Source of the DNA: Anaspis maculata
Lineage: Eukaryota > Arthropoda > Insecta > Coleoptera > Scraptiidae
Length of the DNA: 64,000 bases
NCBI GenBank assembly: GCA_949128115.1
Contig: OX421968.1
Coordinates: 1,488,001 to 1,552,000 of the forward strand
Direction of reading: 5' to 3'
Shown here in pieces: positions 1 through 12,210 of the stretch (its first letter is position 1; the number at the start of each line of letters is the position of its first letter). The notes beneath the pieces are model-generated. The model saw nothing but the letters and a program-made list of their open reading frames with translations. It had not been told where the DNA came from and ran no database searches. The translations under genes were made by a program, and so were the position numbers.

Positions 1-267
1 GCGAGTGCGAATGGAATTTATAGTCCGATGCGGATGCCGAGGGGACCTATAAATGCGAATATGTGCTTGTAAATCAATTTCTGAACATGTGCTACTTATA
101 TATGTATTGTATTTTTCTCAAAATACCCTATGAAACTTATGCACACTTCACCAAATTTTTGTTACGTTACGATCAGTTCAAGAAGAAAAGAAAAGAAAGC
201 TTTTCTTGAACACTTTTCCCGTAAATTTCAAAATTGGAAACAATAATATTTTACAAGCTATAATATA

Positions 268-756
268 CAGGGTGTCGCGAAAAAACTTCTTGTGTTGATA
301 TTACTCTGTGTATTCGAATTGCAATTGATGTAGTTTTTCATTCTGGATACAAATATAATATACACAGTGTTGAGTTATTAGGTATTTCAGAAGGCAAATG
401 TCAAAAAAATCACAAAAATCCCAACATACTGACCTAAACTTCCGTTTATTTGGCTAGCAAATTTCTCAAATTTTCTTAAATTTGTTTTTCGGGAGATAAT
501 TTTTTTCTAAACTCAAGTAGTTATAGACCCAACATTTAAAAAAATTGTGGGTCAAATTTCAGAACTTATTTTCAGCCAAATAAACGTTCAGGTCGGTATC
601 ATGGGATTTTTGTGAAATTTTCACAAGTTGCCTTTTAAAATAACTGAACACTGTGGTATAATTATGTATATTTGCATTCAAAATAAAGAAATACATCGAT
701 TGCAATTCGAATATACAGGGTGACGCAACAACAAAAAAGTTTTTTGCGACACCCTG
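268..756. mobile_element. Foldback/MITE with CAGGGTGTCGC ends and TA target
   Basis: The left end CAGGGTGTCGC at 268 is matched by the inverted GCGACACCCTG ending at 756, and both ends are flanked by TA. The two arms pair over most of their length: 311-420 is the reverse complement, with mismatches, of about 600-715, including the stretches around ATTGCAATTGATG and the AGCCAAATAAACG block. A second TACAGGGTGACGC motif sits at 714-726, inside the right arm. TA flanks suggest a Tc1/mariner-type mobilised element. No coding capacity is visible. Confidence 0.75.
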
Positions 757-1260
757 TATATCATAGGGTGCACAATATTATAGTTTCCAATTTTGAAATC
801 TACGGGAAAAATGGTTCAGGAAAAACTTTTTCTTTTACAAATATCTCAAAGGGGAAACCTCCAGTATGGGGGGGGGGGGAGTTTTCGCGTAATCACCGTG
901 TATATCTAGGTGGCCACGTAATGTGAAATTTGGGTTAAAAATACATATAGGTCGCGGGAACAAAAATGGCTGCCTAAAGATGGGTATATGGTATGATGTT
1001 ATCTTCACTAGTACTTGGTAATATAATTTTCTTTGGTTGTAATAAATACAAGGATAAATTATCGAAGAATTGTCGCTGTATTGAAAACATTGATGCGCTG
1101 AACTCAAGATTTGGCTGAGTAATGAGTAAAAACGAGCGAATCTCTACTGCGCTACCTTGGCACCCCCCAATGCGCAAACGCGGGCAAGAAGCTGGCAAGA
1201 GGCGCTTCGTTCTCGGCGTCGTTGTGCCGGCGTGCCTGCTGGTGCCTGCAACGTTGCCAT

Positions 1261-1438
1261 AGCGGCTATTCTTGAATCGTGTGAGAAAAGTCCCTGGGAG
1301 TTTTATATAATCCGTACTACACTTCTGTAGCGAAAGTTGCCTAAAAACCACGATTTTAGACAACATTCGCTACATCAGTGTACTGCGGAATGTATTTTAC
1401 TCCCAGGGACTTTTCTCACACGATTCAAGAATAGCGGC
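1261..1438. mobile_element. Hairpin MITE, about 178 bp
   Basis: Two 40-base arms (about 1261-1301 and 1399-1438) are inverted copies of each other, centred on the shared TCTTGAATCGTGTGAG block. The inner segments (CTTCTGTAGCGAAAGTTG against CAACATTCGCTACATCAG) also pair. The whole piece would fold into one hairpin and has no reading frame. Confidence 0.75.
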
Positions 1439-1523
1439 CCAGTTATGTATACAGTTTCAGCGTTTATTGCTATGCTTTTTTATTTATTTATTCTCCATAA
1501 TTGAGCAATACTTAGACATTTTC

Positions 1524-1525
<2 letters not shown>

Positions 1526-1564
<39 letters not shown>
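1526..1564. repeat. (TTA)n microsatellite
   Basis: About 13 perfect ATT/TTA units in a row. Confidence 0.95.
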
Positions 1565-1565
<1 letters not shown>

Positions 1566-3058
1566 GACTTGTTCTACAGATATAAAATCCAATCACAGAA
1601 CAATGAAACGAAATATTCATCAGCTGCAAGTACCTAATATTTTTCTTAATTTGTAGTGGTGAAGATACAAAAATGTCCACAATTATTATTATTGTCCTCC
1701 CAACCTCCAAAGGAGCATATTTTTACACATACGATAAAGTGGAGAGTTAATCATGATATTATAGTCGGGGGAAAGGCGAATAAAAAATACTACCAGATTC
1801 TAGAGCCGATTCTGGGAACCCCGCCCGGGGCCCCAGGGAACGTGCACACTGCAGCCCGACGGCGCGTACTCAAGCTAGACACCGATCAAAACCCAAATTT
1901 GCAGAGTGACGTTTTTTTTTCAGTTTGATTTTTTTGCGAAAATATATGCAAAAAATTTCACAAAAGTCTAGCCTAAAATCTAAGGAACTTGAATATGGAT
2001 GTCGTTGTGCGTTGTATGGTTCAGAATAGGGATGTTCCCATCCATTGTCGCACGCTAGGGCGCATGTTCGAATCACCCGCTGGCCGGCGATCTGGGATCC
2101 GGCGACTGTCGACTGTAAAAAATCCTCGGACAAACGACAGGAGTGAAGTTTAGTTTGCGCATATCTCAGTAGATGGCGCTTTTGTCGACAAAAACGTATC
2201 GCGAGTCAGAGTCACTAAAACAACCACCAAACGCACAATGCTTGTTTGTTCCCACACGAGCCTTCGTTTTCTTGCATTCTAACATGTTTAAACTTTCCTT
2301 GTCGTTTTATCACTAACCACTAACCTAACTTTTTGTCCGAGGATTTCGCCGTCAACTGTCAAGCTGCGGCTGCCGTCTGTCAAAAAACCGGCGCATGCTT
2401 CCCTTACATGAAAATGACAGGAACTATTCCATTGGACAACAGCAAAAAAGTGTGAAATTGTATAACTGGGTTGCCTACCCACTGATGCTTGCTCTTAAAC
2501 GATTCTGTAATGGGAAAAAGAAATTGATATTTTTTCAGATTCCCCTCTAGTATTCAGCAAATAATAATACCTACGGTACCTATTCACAAAACACGAATAT
2601 TGTGAGGGGGGACTCGACGGAACTGTTTTTCTGTCCTGTATAGATTCACAGCCACAAAACTTCCATGGTTGTGTTGTGCATTTGTGCAACTTTTCCATTC
2701 CATGGGATAGAAATTTGAATGGGATCAACAAATAGGCTATTCTAGCCTATAAATAGGTACCTACCTACCTACTATTCACAGAAATGGAATGAAACAAGGG
2801 AAAATCAAACGTTCAAAATAACAGGTACTACCTTATGTAGTTAGGTATACGAAATGCCAAACAGAAACTTGTGAGATCTTACAAACTGTGTTGGTAGGTA
2901 TAATAATTATGTTCTGCCATTTTATTCAAAAATAGAATCTCGGCCAGCGGGCTAATAATAAGTTCCCCTTCTGTTGTTTGCCCTGCCCGGTTTGTGCAGT
3001 GCACGTTGTTTCCGCGTACTTATCTACTAGTTTCTGCTGAAAAATTACCTGAATCAAA
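1565..3058. other. Upstream region of the SMYD4-like gene, no gene recognised
   Basis: No coding region is supported here. There is a short GC-rich island around 1800-1870 and a tetranucleotide TACC/TAGG repeat at about 2745-2771. A short inverted pair is built on AATCCTCGGACAAA (2122-2135) and TTTGTCCGAGGATT (2332-2346). The 5' UTR and promoter of the methyltransferase gene must lie in the last few hundred bases, but no TATA box could be assigned. Confidence 0.4.
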
Positions 3059-6000
3059 ATGAAGAAAACTTCACTTTTCCAAAAATACTGCGAAAAGACC
3101 ATCACCAAGCTGACAGAAGAAGAGATAGAAAAGTTCAGAGACGCTACACGTGCAGATGATCGAATTAGGTTGATGTACGAGTGCGCGAAAGAAATTCCAA
3201 TAAATTCAATGGAAAGTGGAAAAAATTATGACTTGGCGAATAAAGTGAAATTGAAAGGGAATGAGATGTTCGCTGCAAAGAAGTACGATGAAGCCTTGGC
3301 TTTATATAACCAAGGTATAATAGTTACTCCACAAGACACAGGTTCGTAGTTGCTATTTTATTACAGCGCTTACTAAACTGCTGGACAACGAAGTTGTCGG
3401 TATCGGAAAAATGGTTCAACTTTGTAGACCAATAACTTCCGATTGCCGGATGCGATTGCCCTTTTGTTTATTGTGTTGATTAGCCTAATGCTTCCGTGAC
3501 CTATCCTGTGAAAGTGAATGTTGAGAAACTCTAGTAACATTTCTACAGGGTAATACGTAAAATGCTGCAAAATTGTACCGACTTCATCGTACCCCCATTT
3601 GTCGAAAACAATTTTTTTTATGTATTCCAATACAAAAATCATGAAGTGTGGTGTCTTACCTCGAAACGGTTTTAGAACTATCCGGATTGGAAGTCTAACA
3701 TCAAAGATATAAATTTTTATTTTGAATGTTACAGATTTGCCTTGTTGGCACGCGAGATTAAGTCACTTTTGATGAATGGATGTCGACATTGAGCAAGATT
3801 GTTCGTACAACAGTCCAGGACCATTTCACTCTCAACACAACCCGAATATTTGGTGTGGGGCCAAACAGGAGGCACTTTTTCAAGCGGTTGTCCCTGTCTG
3901 TTTTTCGTACGTTGGATTTTGTCAGAATTTCATCAGAATTTTGGAACATGTTCTATTTGCAGATTGAAGCCCCTGAACATGGTAACGATGTGAAACTTCA
4001 GTGTCCGAGTGAAGTAAGGCTCCCCTGGACGTTATACTTTTTGTGCTTGTGCTATGCCTGAGTTTCGTAAATCTGCAACATTCAACGTAAAAATTTATAT
4101 CTTCAATGTTAGGCTTCCAATCCGAGAAATTCCAAAACCGTTTCGAGATAAGACACCACACTTCATAATTTTTGTATTAGAAAATTAACAAAATATATTT
4201 TTGAAAAATGGGGGTACGATGAAGTCGTTGCAATTTTGCACCATTTTACGTATCACCCTGTAGAAAATTTACATGAAGTTTCTCAACATTCACTATTATA
4301 GGATGGGTTACGGAAAGATTAAACTAGTTAACGCAACAAACGAAATGGAAATCGCAATCGGCAATCGAAAGATATTGACCTCCAAAGTCGAACCATTTTC
4401 TGATACCGACAACTTCTTTGTCCAGCAGTTTACTTACCTACCCTAGTAGCATATCGTAGGCATTTTTGAAATTCACCACAGCCAATGGTTGAGCTGTCTT
4501 CGATTTTTGAATATTATTTGTGAATATATCCCGTTGACAGTGACAAGCTGAAGCGCTCGGAGGATACGACTGATCGCCGCTGATAGTTTCGCTCCAAAAC
4601 TTTGCAGGTGCCATCAGACGTAGCCGTAGCCCCCTCAGTTGGTCACTATTTTTGCTCCAAAAAGTCATTCTACTGAAAATAAAAAGTGAACGAGATATAC
4701 AGGGTGTTTAAAATTTAAATCGCGTCCTTTCAGGAAGTGATGGGAAAGTTAAAAAGAGGTAGACTTTCTCAGAAAAATATATGTCAGAAACGAATAATAA
4801 CGGACATATAGGCGTTCAAAGTTGAACTTCAAAAATCGTTTTTTCGTAATAACTTTATAACTTCTTAACCGATTTTGTTCAAATTTGAATCAAATCTTCA
4901 TAGAATGGGTCGGTATCTAACAATAATAATGCGTTCTATCAAAATTTTTCACGGGCACGGATAATGGGGGGTGCCCTTGCTTTTTTGCCCCTGTTATTCA
5001 CCCCCTTAGGTAATTTTATAAATTGTTAATATTTTTCAACTCTACGTTCAATTTGGAAGGAAAAGACACTCCTGTAAAATTTTGATAAGAGGCTTCGTTT
5101 TCGAGATATTTGGGTTTGAAACTTTGGAAAATATCTCGAAATATCGAGCAAAATATCAACTTTCAGGAGCCCAAAAAAAATTTTTTCTGAAAAATTCTCG
5201 TTTCTTAGGAAAACTGGTGGTTCATCAACTTAGAACACCTAGGAAGCCTATTTCAATAAAGAAATCATTAGTTATCTTGAATTTTAATTTTTGGAACTTT
5301 GAAAGTGGTTTTTTTGAGATGTTTTCCGAAGTTTCAATCTCAAATAACGCGAGAATTAAGCCTCTATCAAAATTTCAAGTAACTTTTTCTTTCAAATTGA
5401 ATGTGAAATTTGAAAATATGAACAATTTACAAAATTACCTAAGGGGGTAAAAAATTGGAGCAAAAAAGCGGGGACACCCTCCATTATTCACGCCCCCGAA
5501 AAATTTTGATGGAACGCATTTCTATTGTTATATATCGACTTCAAATCGGTTCGGTTCGGTTCGGGCAATATCGGTTCAAATTTGAACAAAATCGGTTGAG
5601 GAGAAGTTCCAAAGGTACGACGAAATATCGATTTTCAAAGTTCAACTTTGAACGCCTATATCTCCGTTATTATTCGTCTCTGACAGATATTCTTTCGATA
5701 AAGTCTACTTCTCTCAAGTTTTCCATCATCTCCTGACAGGACGCGATTTAAATTTGCAACACCCTGTATAGGCAGGTATATAAATTTTTATTTTGCAGAT
5801 GAAAAGCATAATCTAGGGTCCTTTTCAAACATATTTGTAGATTAGCTGTTGATAACATTCATTGAAAATCTATCTCGATAAGATTCTAGATTCCTATTTC
5901 GTCTTTCGAAGAAAAAAAAACAGAAATGTCGAAGATGGCCATGCTATTATTATTAATATTATATCATCATTATATTATTACAAAACTACTAATGATTTGC

Positions 6001-7964
6001 CTATGCGATTTCTGCTCCAATGCCCACGATATTTTAATGGGAGGTAGGTACCTACCTACTACCAACTACTACACCTACTACGATACTGTGCTTTTTTCTC
6101 AGATGAAGGAAAACAGCTCCTTTCGATTCTGATATCAAATCGTAGCGCTACTTACTTCGAACAACAAGAATATAGGAAGGTTTTCGACGATATTGACTAC
6201 ATTGTAGCTGTTGGAGGTTACCCCCCACATCTCCAGTATAAAATATGGATAAGAAAAGCTAGATGTTATGATGCAATACAAAATGAAAAGTACGCGGACG
6301 AAACCTATAATCTTGCAATCGCCAGCTTAAAACATGCGGGACTTGATGATGCAAATTTGGCCAAGAAAACAGAAGAAATCGAACAGTACAGGAATAACAA
6401 GAAAAGGGTTGGAGACATTTCGAAAACCAAAGGAAATGAAGTTATCCCCGTTTCAAATTCGGATTTGTTCGAAGGCGGAAATCAAGAGTATATAGCAGCT
6501 CACAGGAGCATCTATTTCGATTATGATCCGCTATTGGGACGCCATGCCAAAGCAAGTGCCAGTATCGAAACTGGCGTTGTGATTATCGAAGAAAACGCAC
6601 ACTGTGCCGTCGTAGCACCAAACAAGACTTACAGCAATTGTCAGAATTGTTGCATATCCACGAGACATCCGGTATCATGTCCGAGATGTGCCAGTGTCAT
6701 TTTCTGTAGTTTAGCATGTGAGCGACAAGCCAATTCTGGATATCACAAAGCTGAATGTGGAATTCAACAGATCCTGTTCCATTCGGGAGCTTCGATAAAC
6801 TGTTTGATGGCACTCAGGATAATATCGCAGAAACCACTTGCTTTCTTCCTGAAGAAAAGAAAGCAACTGAAAAATTTCTTGAAGGACAATCACAAAAAGG
6901 TGCCGATTAAAACGCCCCTCTACAGATCTGATGACTATATTGCAGTATTTTTCTTGTGCAGAAATGAGCACATAAGAAACAAGGGAGATTTGGCGCATTA
7001 CGCTGCAATGTCAATATACTTACTGAGGCTGTTGAAATATTCTGGTTATTTTGGCGCTAATGCCGAAGATTACGTTCTCACTGACGACGAAGTCTTCATT
7101 GGAAGTCTAATCCTGCGACATTTGGAAATCTTGCAGTTCAATTCGCATGAAATTTCCGAACTGAGAAATTCATCCGGTGAAACTGTTGATGGCATTGAGA
7201 CACTTTACACAAGTGAATACATCGGGGCTGGTTTATATCCAACGTTAGCGTTGTTCAACCATTCATGTGATCCAAGTATTGTCAGGCAAGTCATCTGTCT
7301 AACTCTGTTCTACCTTACTAACATAAAATTTCCGATACTTAGTTGTATTTAATGTTAATTTCAGATACAATATTGGCAATAAGATGATCGTTCGAACGAT
7401 AAAACCGATCAAAGCTGGTGAAATTGTTTACGAAAACTACGGCCCAGTTTATACTACCATGCCATGTGATAAGAGGCGAGCGATTTTGCAAGAACGTTAT
7501 TGGTTTGAATGTTACTGCAGGCCATGCCAAGAAGACTGGCCTCTGTTTGAAAATATGAATCCCAACCAAATAACGTTTGGATGCCAAACTCAAAACTGTC
7601 CATTTGAATTTGTCTTGTACAAAGACGATTTTTTGCCATACATGCAATGCGATTATTGCAATTCTATCATCAAGATTTTCCCTTGCTTAAAAGAACTTAC
7701 GGTAAACTTGCAATGAATACTGAAGCATTCTTGAGACTATTTTGTTTTCTGCATTTCTAGAAATTATCAATGCTACTTCCAAGAGCTGAAGAGCTGTTCA
7801 ATTCTGGAAAAAACCGTGAGGCGGCCAAGATTTTCATGGAGTCACTGGACATACTTTATAAATATTCCAGGCCTCCCTGTCCTGATATGGTGAAGATTCA
7901 GCAACGTTTACGCACACTCTTGTTGCATTTAGGCAACAGACAAATAGATTATGTAGAAAAATAA
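3059..7964 (+). CDS. SMYD4: SMYD4-like TPR/MYND/SET-domain protein lysine methyltransferase
   Basis: Four coding exons: 3059-3341, 6103-7285, 7365-7701 and 7761-7964 (2007 nt, 668 residues). Joints are phase 1, 2 and 0. Exon 1 and early exon 2 form N-terminal TPR-like helices (KLKGNEMFAAKKYDEALALY, then SNRSATYFE). The SET domain starts near residue 240 and is split by a MYND zinc finger at about 273-312 (CQNC..CPRC..CSLAC..H..C). It resumes with NHSCDPS near 480, YENYG after the next joint, and a post-SET cysteine cluster CYCRPC near 538. The C-terminus is again TPR-like. This order (TPR, SET-S, MYND, SET, post-SET, TPR) is that of SMYD4, and the length is slightly short for the family. Family members transfer methyl groups from S-adenosylmethionine to protein lysines. 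The exon 2 donor is AG|GCAAGT, a GC-AG intron. The exon 1 donor (GTTCGT) is weak. The stop codon lies 32 bases before a foldback end, so the 3' UTR must run into that element. Confidence 0.9.
3374..4433. mobile_element. Large palindromic (foldback) element in SMYD4-like intron 1
   Basis: The left arm starts at TAAACTGCTGGACAACGAAG and the right arm ends at TCTTTGTCCAGCAGTTTA. The arms are about 390 bases each (3374 to about 3765, and about 4050 to 4433) and diverged but collinear. Both carry the block around GGGGGTACGATGAAGTCG (inverted in one) and CGAAACGGTTTT. The loop (about 3770-4050) is unique, and its short open frames match nothing I recognise. An internal CAGGGTAATACG/CGTATCACCCTG pair sits inside the arms. 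Confidence 0.85.
4700..5766. mobile_element. CAGGGTG foldback element, TA-flanked, in SMYD4-like intron 1
   Basis: CAGGGTGTTTAAAATTTAAA at 4700 pairs with the inverse ending at 5766, and TA lies on both sides (4698-4699, 5767-5768). The arms are nearly 500 bases each and share with other elements in the window a block that reads like TATCTCCGTTATTATTCGT. The centre lies near 5230. It belongs to the same broad family as the element starting at 12374. Short open frames in the arms are not convincing genes. Confidence 0.88.
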
Positions 7965-8746
7965 TTTCGAACTTAATGTGCAGGTACTTACCTATACAGG
8001 GTGTAACAGAAATACTATTACAAAATTTGAGGGTAGATTCCTCATGAAAAATGGATTTGAAAAATACAAATGTTCCATAAATAGTCCGCATAATTTACAT
8101 GGTGGATACTCCAAGACAAACTAAGAAACACATCAAGTTTTTTTTTTGCAAAAGCTCGATATTAACTGAAATATAGGCCTTCAAAGTTTGATAAAGAAAA
8201 AATCGTTTTCACATCATAGCCTTCTTTAATAACTGATTGTCTTGTTTTTTTTTGCAACGCAACGGTACAAAAAAAATAATAGACCAATTGCTTTCCAGGA
8301 TAGCTGATATACTTTACATTAGCGGAGATAATAGGAATTGTGACTTGTTTGACCCCCCCCCACGTTTCCTACTTCATTTGTAATTTTATGAAACAGATTA
8401 CTCCTCAGGAATTTGCATTTGATTCTAAAAGAACAAAAATTGACATTGGAAATAGTTTATATTTATATCGGGACGGTATACTTTGTCAGGTGGTAATCTA
8501 TTGAAATTATATAGAAAACTTGAAATATTCCGTCCCAATGTTTAAAAACCATCAATGATTTTTTCACCAAACTTGAAGAGCTTGAAAGCCTATAATAATA
8601 ATAATATTATAGTATTTATAATAATAATATATTTATATTTATTTATTCGTCTTTAGCGCTTTACAAGTCGTACAAAAAGTATAGGTCAGCTTACTTGAGT
8701 AGACAAAAAAAAGCCTTATTTCGCAGTTGAGCTTTGACAAAATATA

Positions 8747-8867
8747 CGGTATGTTCATTAAAAACTTCAATTAAGGGAGGCTGTGACGCAGGCCATTCGA
8801 TCCGAAAACGGCCAGGTTGTCATCGGTCCACGGCCTCCCATTATTGAATTTTTTAATGAACATACTG
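8747..8867. mobile_element. 121-bp hairpin MITE (CGGTATGTTCATTAAAA ends)
   Basis: Ends CGGTATGTTCATTAAAA and TTTTAATGAACATACTG, flanked by TA. The next bases (GGGAGGC / GCCTCCC) also pair. It lies inside the 7997-11989 element and is therefore younger than it. Confidence 0.8.
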
Positions 8868-8944
8868 TACTTCTACGTATTTCTTAGTTTGCCTTGGGTA
8901 TCTACCATATAAATTACGCAAACTATTTCTGGGAGACTTGTATA

Positions 8945-9735
8945 CAGGGTGTTTCGGTAACATTGCACAGAGCTTTGGGCCAACATTTTTTCCCGAAGTG
9001 CTTCCTAAAGGCTCCTTAGACCATGCAAGCTCAGCGCTGCTCGCGCTAATGGACAAGTAATACCAGGCCGAAAAACGCACGGGAACCTAAAGGAGAAAAC
9101 ATATCGCCCTCTTCGCCATGGGAAGAAGTTGAAATTACGCAAGCTAGTCAGGCGCTTTCGATTTGCCAGCTCGGGGTTGATCGCTAGACAAAGAAAGTAG
9201 ATCCAGCTGGGCCGTGATTGATGTATGTATCTGCTTTCTCTGTCTAGTGATCTACCCGAAGCAGCCCCTGCCCCTGGCGCAAAGCGAAAACGGTCATTTC
9301 CAACGTTGCCTCTCCTTGCGAAAATCCTCATTGATCATGAGGAGCTAGATTTTCTCCACCTAAGTTATGAAAACGGTATAATATCCACACAGCTGAAATG
9401 ACAAACTAATTATTCATAATTTTGGCTATATATACTAAAAACTCATGGAGCATTTTTATTCAAAGTTGTTAATAAAATTTGCTTCAAACAGTTGTTCGAT
9501 AAGGAAATTCAGGTAGGTACTACGGCAACGCCGCCTCGCTCTTGCGGCCGTGCCGTGACCAAGGCCGTGACATGCGCAAATAGAGTTTCCATCACTGGTA
9601 GAGCGAAAATATATTGCTCTCTCATTTTAACGTTGGTGTGTTTTTCGCACATTGGAAGCATAGGGATGTACTTGTCCATTAGCGCGAGCAGCGCTGAACG
9701 TGCATGGTCTAAGTGTAACTCAAGGGTACTGTTAA
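8945..9735. mobile_element. Partial CAGGGTG foldback
   Basis: TATACAGGGTGTTTCGG starts the unit at 8945. The block GCGCTGCTCGCGCTAATGGA (9031-9057 region) returns inverted at about 9675-9695, so the piece folds back. No CACCCTG right end is present, so it looks truncated. The middle (9100-9330) is moderately GC-rich and shows no supported gene. Confidence 0.55.
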
Positions 9736-10057
9736 GGTAGTGGGATAAACGGGCGAGCACTGCGTCATTAATAGTCGCTTTATTTCTTAATACCTAGTAA
9801 CGTACATAAACTTGCTTGCAGCTCTTACGGTGTCGTGCGGAGAACTGCGACATACCTTGTATGGAACCAAACTAATAAGTTTATTGGTAATTTTACTTGG
9901 AATAACTAATAACTTTAGGAATTGAAATTTCTTATGGAACTGGGCAGTAAGCACTACTACCAAACTAACTACCTCTTATGCAGCCATCGTCTGCGCGCTC
10001 ATGCGCACTGAACCTGTTTACAACATCGTTATTCAACATGGTACAATATAATGTGTT

Positions 10058-10580
10058 AAGGTGCGTTCAGTCAGCTTATTTAATCGCAAGTTTTAATTTT
10101 AGCCGTAAGCGCTGCACCGTTTATTGGCTGTTCTGAGGAGGCTGGTTCATAAGAGCCAATGGGCGTCGCTGCGCTTCGCCAATGCGTAAATTTAGACATC
10201 GGATGCGGAAGATAATTTATAACGCCGTTATGGTTAATTTGGCAAATTTTTTGATAGAAACAAAGTGGTTTGTTTCTTTCTGCAGAATATTTCTTATAAT
10301 AGGTTTAAAGTTGATTAGGTGCGCCGTTACCGAGATACTGGTCTATAAAAAGATACATGTCAAACGCGCGTCCACCATTTTGGAAAATGCCGGAAAATGG
10401 TATTTTCCGAGGTTACGCCCACTCTGCGGGCCTGGCACCCTGGTCATTATTGATAAGGACCATCTTGCGGACATGATTCACTTGGGTGATTTTCTGGACA
10501 TAAAAATGGACACAGGACCCCCCTTCAGCGAGTGCATTAAATTAAAACTTGCGGCTAAATAAGCTGACTGAACGTACCTT
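10058..10580. mobile_element. MITE with about 43-bp inverted ends, possible 3-bp TTA target duplication
   Basis: The ends AGGTGCGTTCAGTCAGCTTA and TAAGCTGACTGAACGTACCT are inverted copies. The next 20 bases (around AAGTTTTAATTTTA) pair too. TTA occurs on both outer sides, which would fit a PIF/Harbinger-type 3-bp target, but the match is too short to be sure. The interior holds a 126-codon open frame (10182-10562) that runs into the right inverted repeat and resembles nothing known to me, so it is not called as a gene. Confidence 0.65.
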
Positions 10581-11379
10581 TACATCAACAGGTACAAAGT
10601 AATACAGGGTTTTCAATTATTTGCCCAAGCGAATAATTATTACCAACAGTAGGAACTTAAAATTTGGTGCAGGAAAAGTTTCTTCACATTGCAAATTTAC
10701 GTGCAAAACTTTCATTTGGCCAGTATCGGCTGAGTTAGGTTGGGGGTAGAAACCATGAAGAACAAATTATTCATGACATCTCCGTGGTTCTTTCACTATT
10801 ACTCTTGAGGGATGAAAGTTGAAGCTTGAGAGAGCCTATCCAAATGTGCCAACCGGAATACAATCGGAAAACTGACTTTTTTTTCTGACAGTTCGTTCAA
10901 CTTACTGCAGCCCTCACAACCTACAACTCCACCGTCACCGTTTAGATTTGTTCGAAATTTTAAATTTTGTCCGCACATTTGCAAGGTGAAGAAACCTTCC
11001 TGTGCTAAATTTGAAGTTCCTACTTTCGATAGTTCTTGAGCAAATAATAAAAAACTCTATTTTACACTGTAGGTACCTTTGAGGGTCTGAACTCCCTTAC
11101 CCTTAGGAAGTACTTTATGGAAAAAGGCTAATGTTATCTTTTTTTACGACTAGAGGAATCACTTCTGATTCAAGGTCACCGAAACATCCTATATGATATC
11201 GGTGTCCAAAAATGTTTCGTTGATAAAACGTTGCACGGTGCCGAGTTAAATTTTTTTAGTCGATTTTTGAGCACTCAAACTTTTGAGCCATTCAACACTT
11301 CAACCCGATGTTGGCCAAATTTTGACCAGTCTCCAAAAGTCTTTGTTAAAAATGATGATGTCGCAATAAAAATGCAACC

Positions 11380-11649
11380 ATTGGTGTAGAAGTTGCTGTG
11401 AGTCTTTCCACGAGGTTTTTAATTTTTCTTAAAAGTTGCCGACCGGTTTCTCTAATCTTGTCAGCATCAACGGGGCTGTACAATAAAGGCTACAATAAAA
11501 TCAATATATTAATAAATTCCGAATGGTTAAAAAGGGGGAAAAAACTTGTACAGCCCCGATGATGCTAACAAGATTAGAGAAACCAGTCGGCAACTTTTAA
11601 GAAAAATAAAAACCTTGTGGAAAGACTTATAACAACTTCTACACCAATT
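11380..11649. mobile_element. Hairpin element with about 105-base arms
   Basis: The arms 11380-11487 and 11545-11649 are inverted copies, including the block around GTTGCCGACCGGTTTCTCTA (11435-11454) and the ends TTGGTGTAGAAG and CTTCTACACCAA. A 12-base direct copy of AAAATGCAACCA lies just before the left arm (about 11368-11379) and again about 50 bases after the right arm (about 11694-11706). That could be a target duplication if the inserted unit extends to about 11693. Confidence 0.75.
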
Positions 11650-12210
11650 ATACAAGAACGATTCCACAGCAAGATCATGGAGACATTCTATATTAAAATG
11701 CAACCAGTTTAAAAAGTGAGTTTACGCCAGTGCGCACTGTGCAACTTTGACCAACGGCGATATCATCATTAGGTGAGATTTATTTTAGGAGACTGGCAAA
11801 AATTTTACCAAAATCGGTTTGGCGGCTCAAAAGTGATGCTTAGAAAATCTAGTCTGAAAGTTTAACTTCAACGCTCTGTACCTCTTTATAACAGAGTATT
11901 TTTAGGACATCGATGTCGTATGTCTTTCGAATCCATTCTTGAAAAGGAATCTACCCTTAAGTTTGTAACCGTATTTCTGTTACACCCTGTAGGTACTTTT
12001 TGCCTTTCGGACTTTGCTTTTTCATTGCATAATATGAATGTATCTTACCTATTGTTAGTTATAATAAAAGGTGAAAAGGAAAGATAAAAACAATCATGCT
12101 CCAGTCTAATCACTGATTTGATACAGCTGTGCATCGCGCTTATCGATTACTAATGCCATAATCTCTATCACTTTAATTGTCGTGTAGCAGTTGCCGTCAG
12201 ACTTACAAAC

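Larger units (their letters stand above)
7997..11989. mobile_element. CAGGGTGTAACAG foldback element split by later insertions
   Basis: The ends CAGGGTGTAACAGAAATAC (7997) and GTATTTCTGTTACACCCTG (11989) are perfect inverse copies with TA on each side. The adjacent 60-100 bases also pair (the AGGGTAGATTCC block). The interior is longer than in the sister elements because other repeats landed in it: hairpins at 8747-8867, 10058-10580 and 11380-11649, and a partial CAGGGTG unit at 8945-9735. No transposase frame is recognisable. Confidence 0.75.

Noticed and set aside
2119..2347. Element bounded by AATCCTCGGACAAA and its inverse
   Set aside because: Only about 14 bases pair well and the outer match is patchy; too weak to call.
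10182..10562. 126-codon open frame in the TTA-flanked MITE
   Set aside because: It runs into the terminal inverted repeat and shows no known motif.
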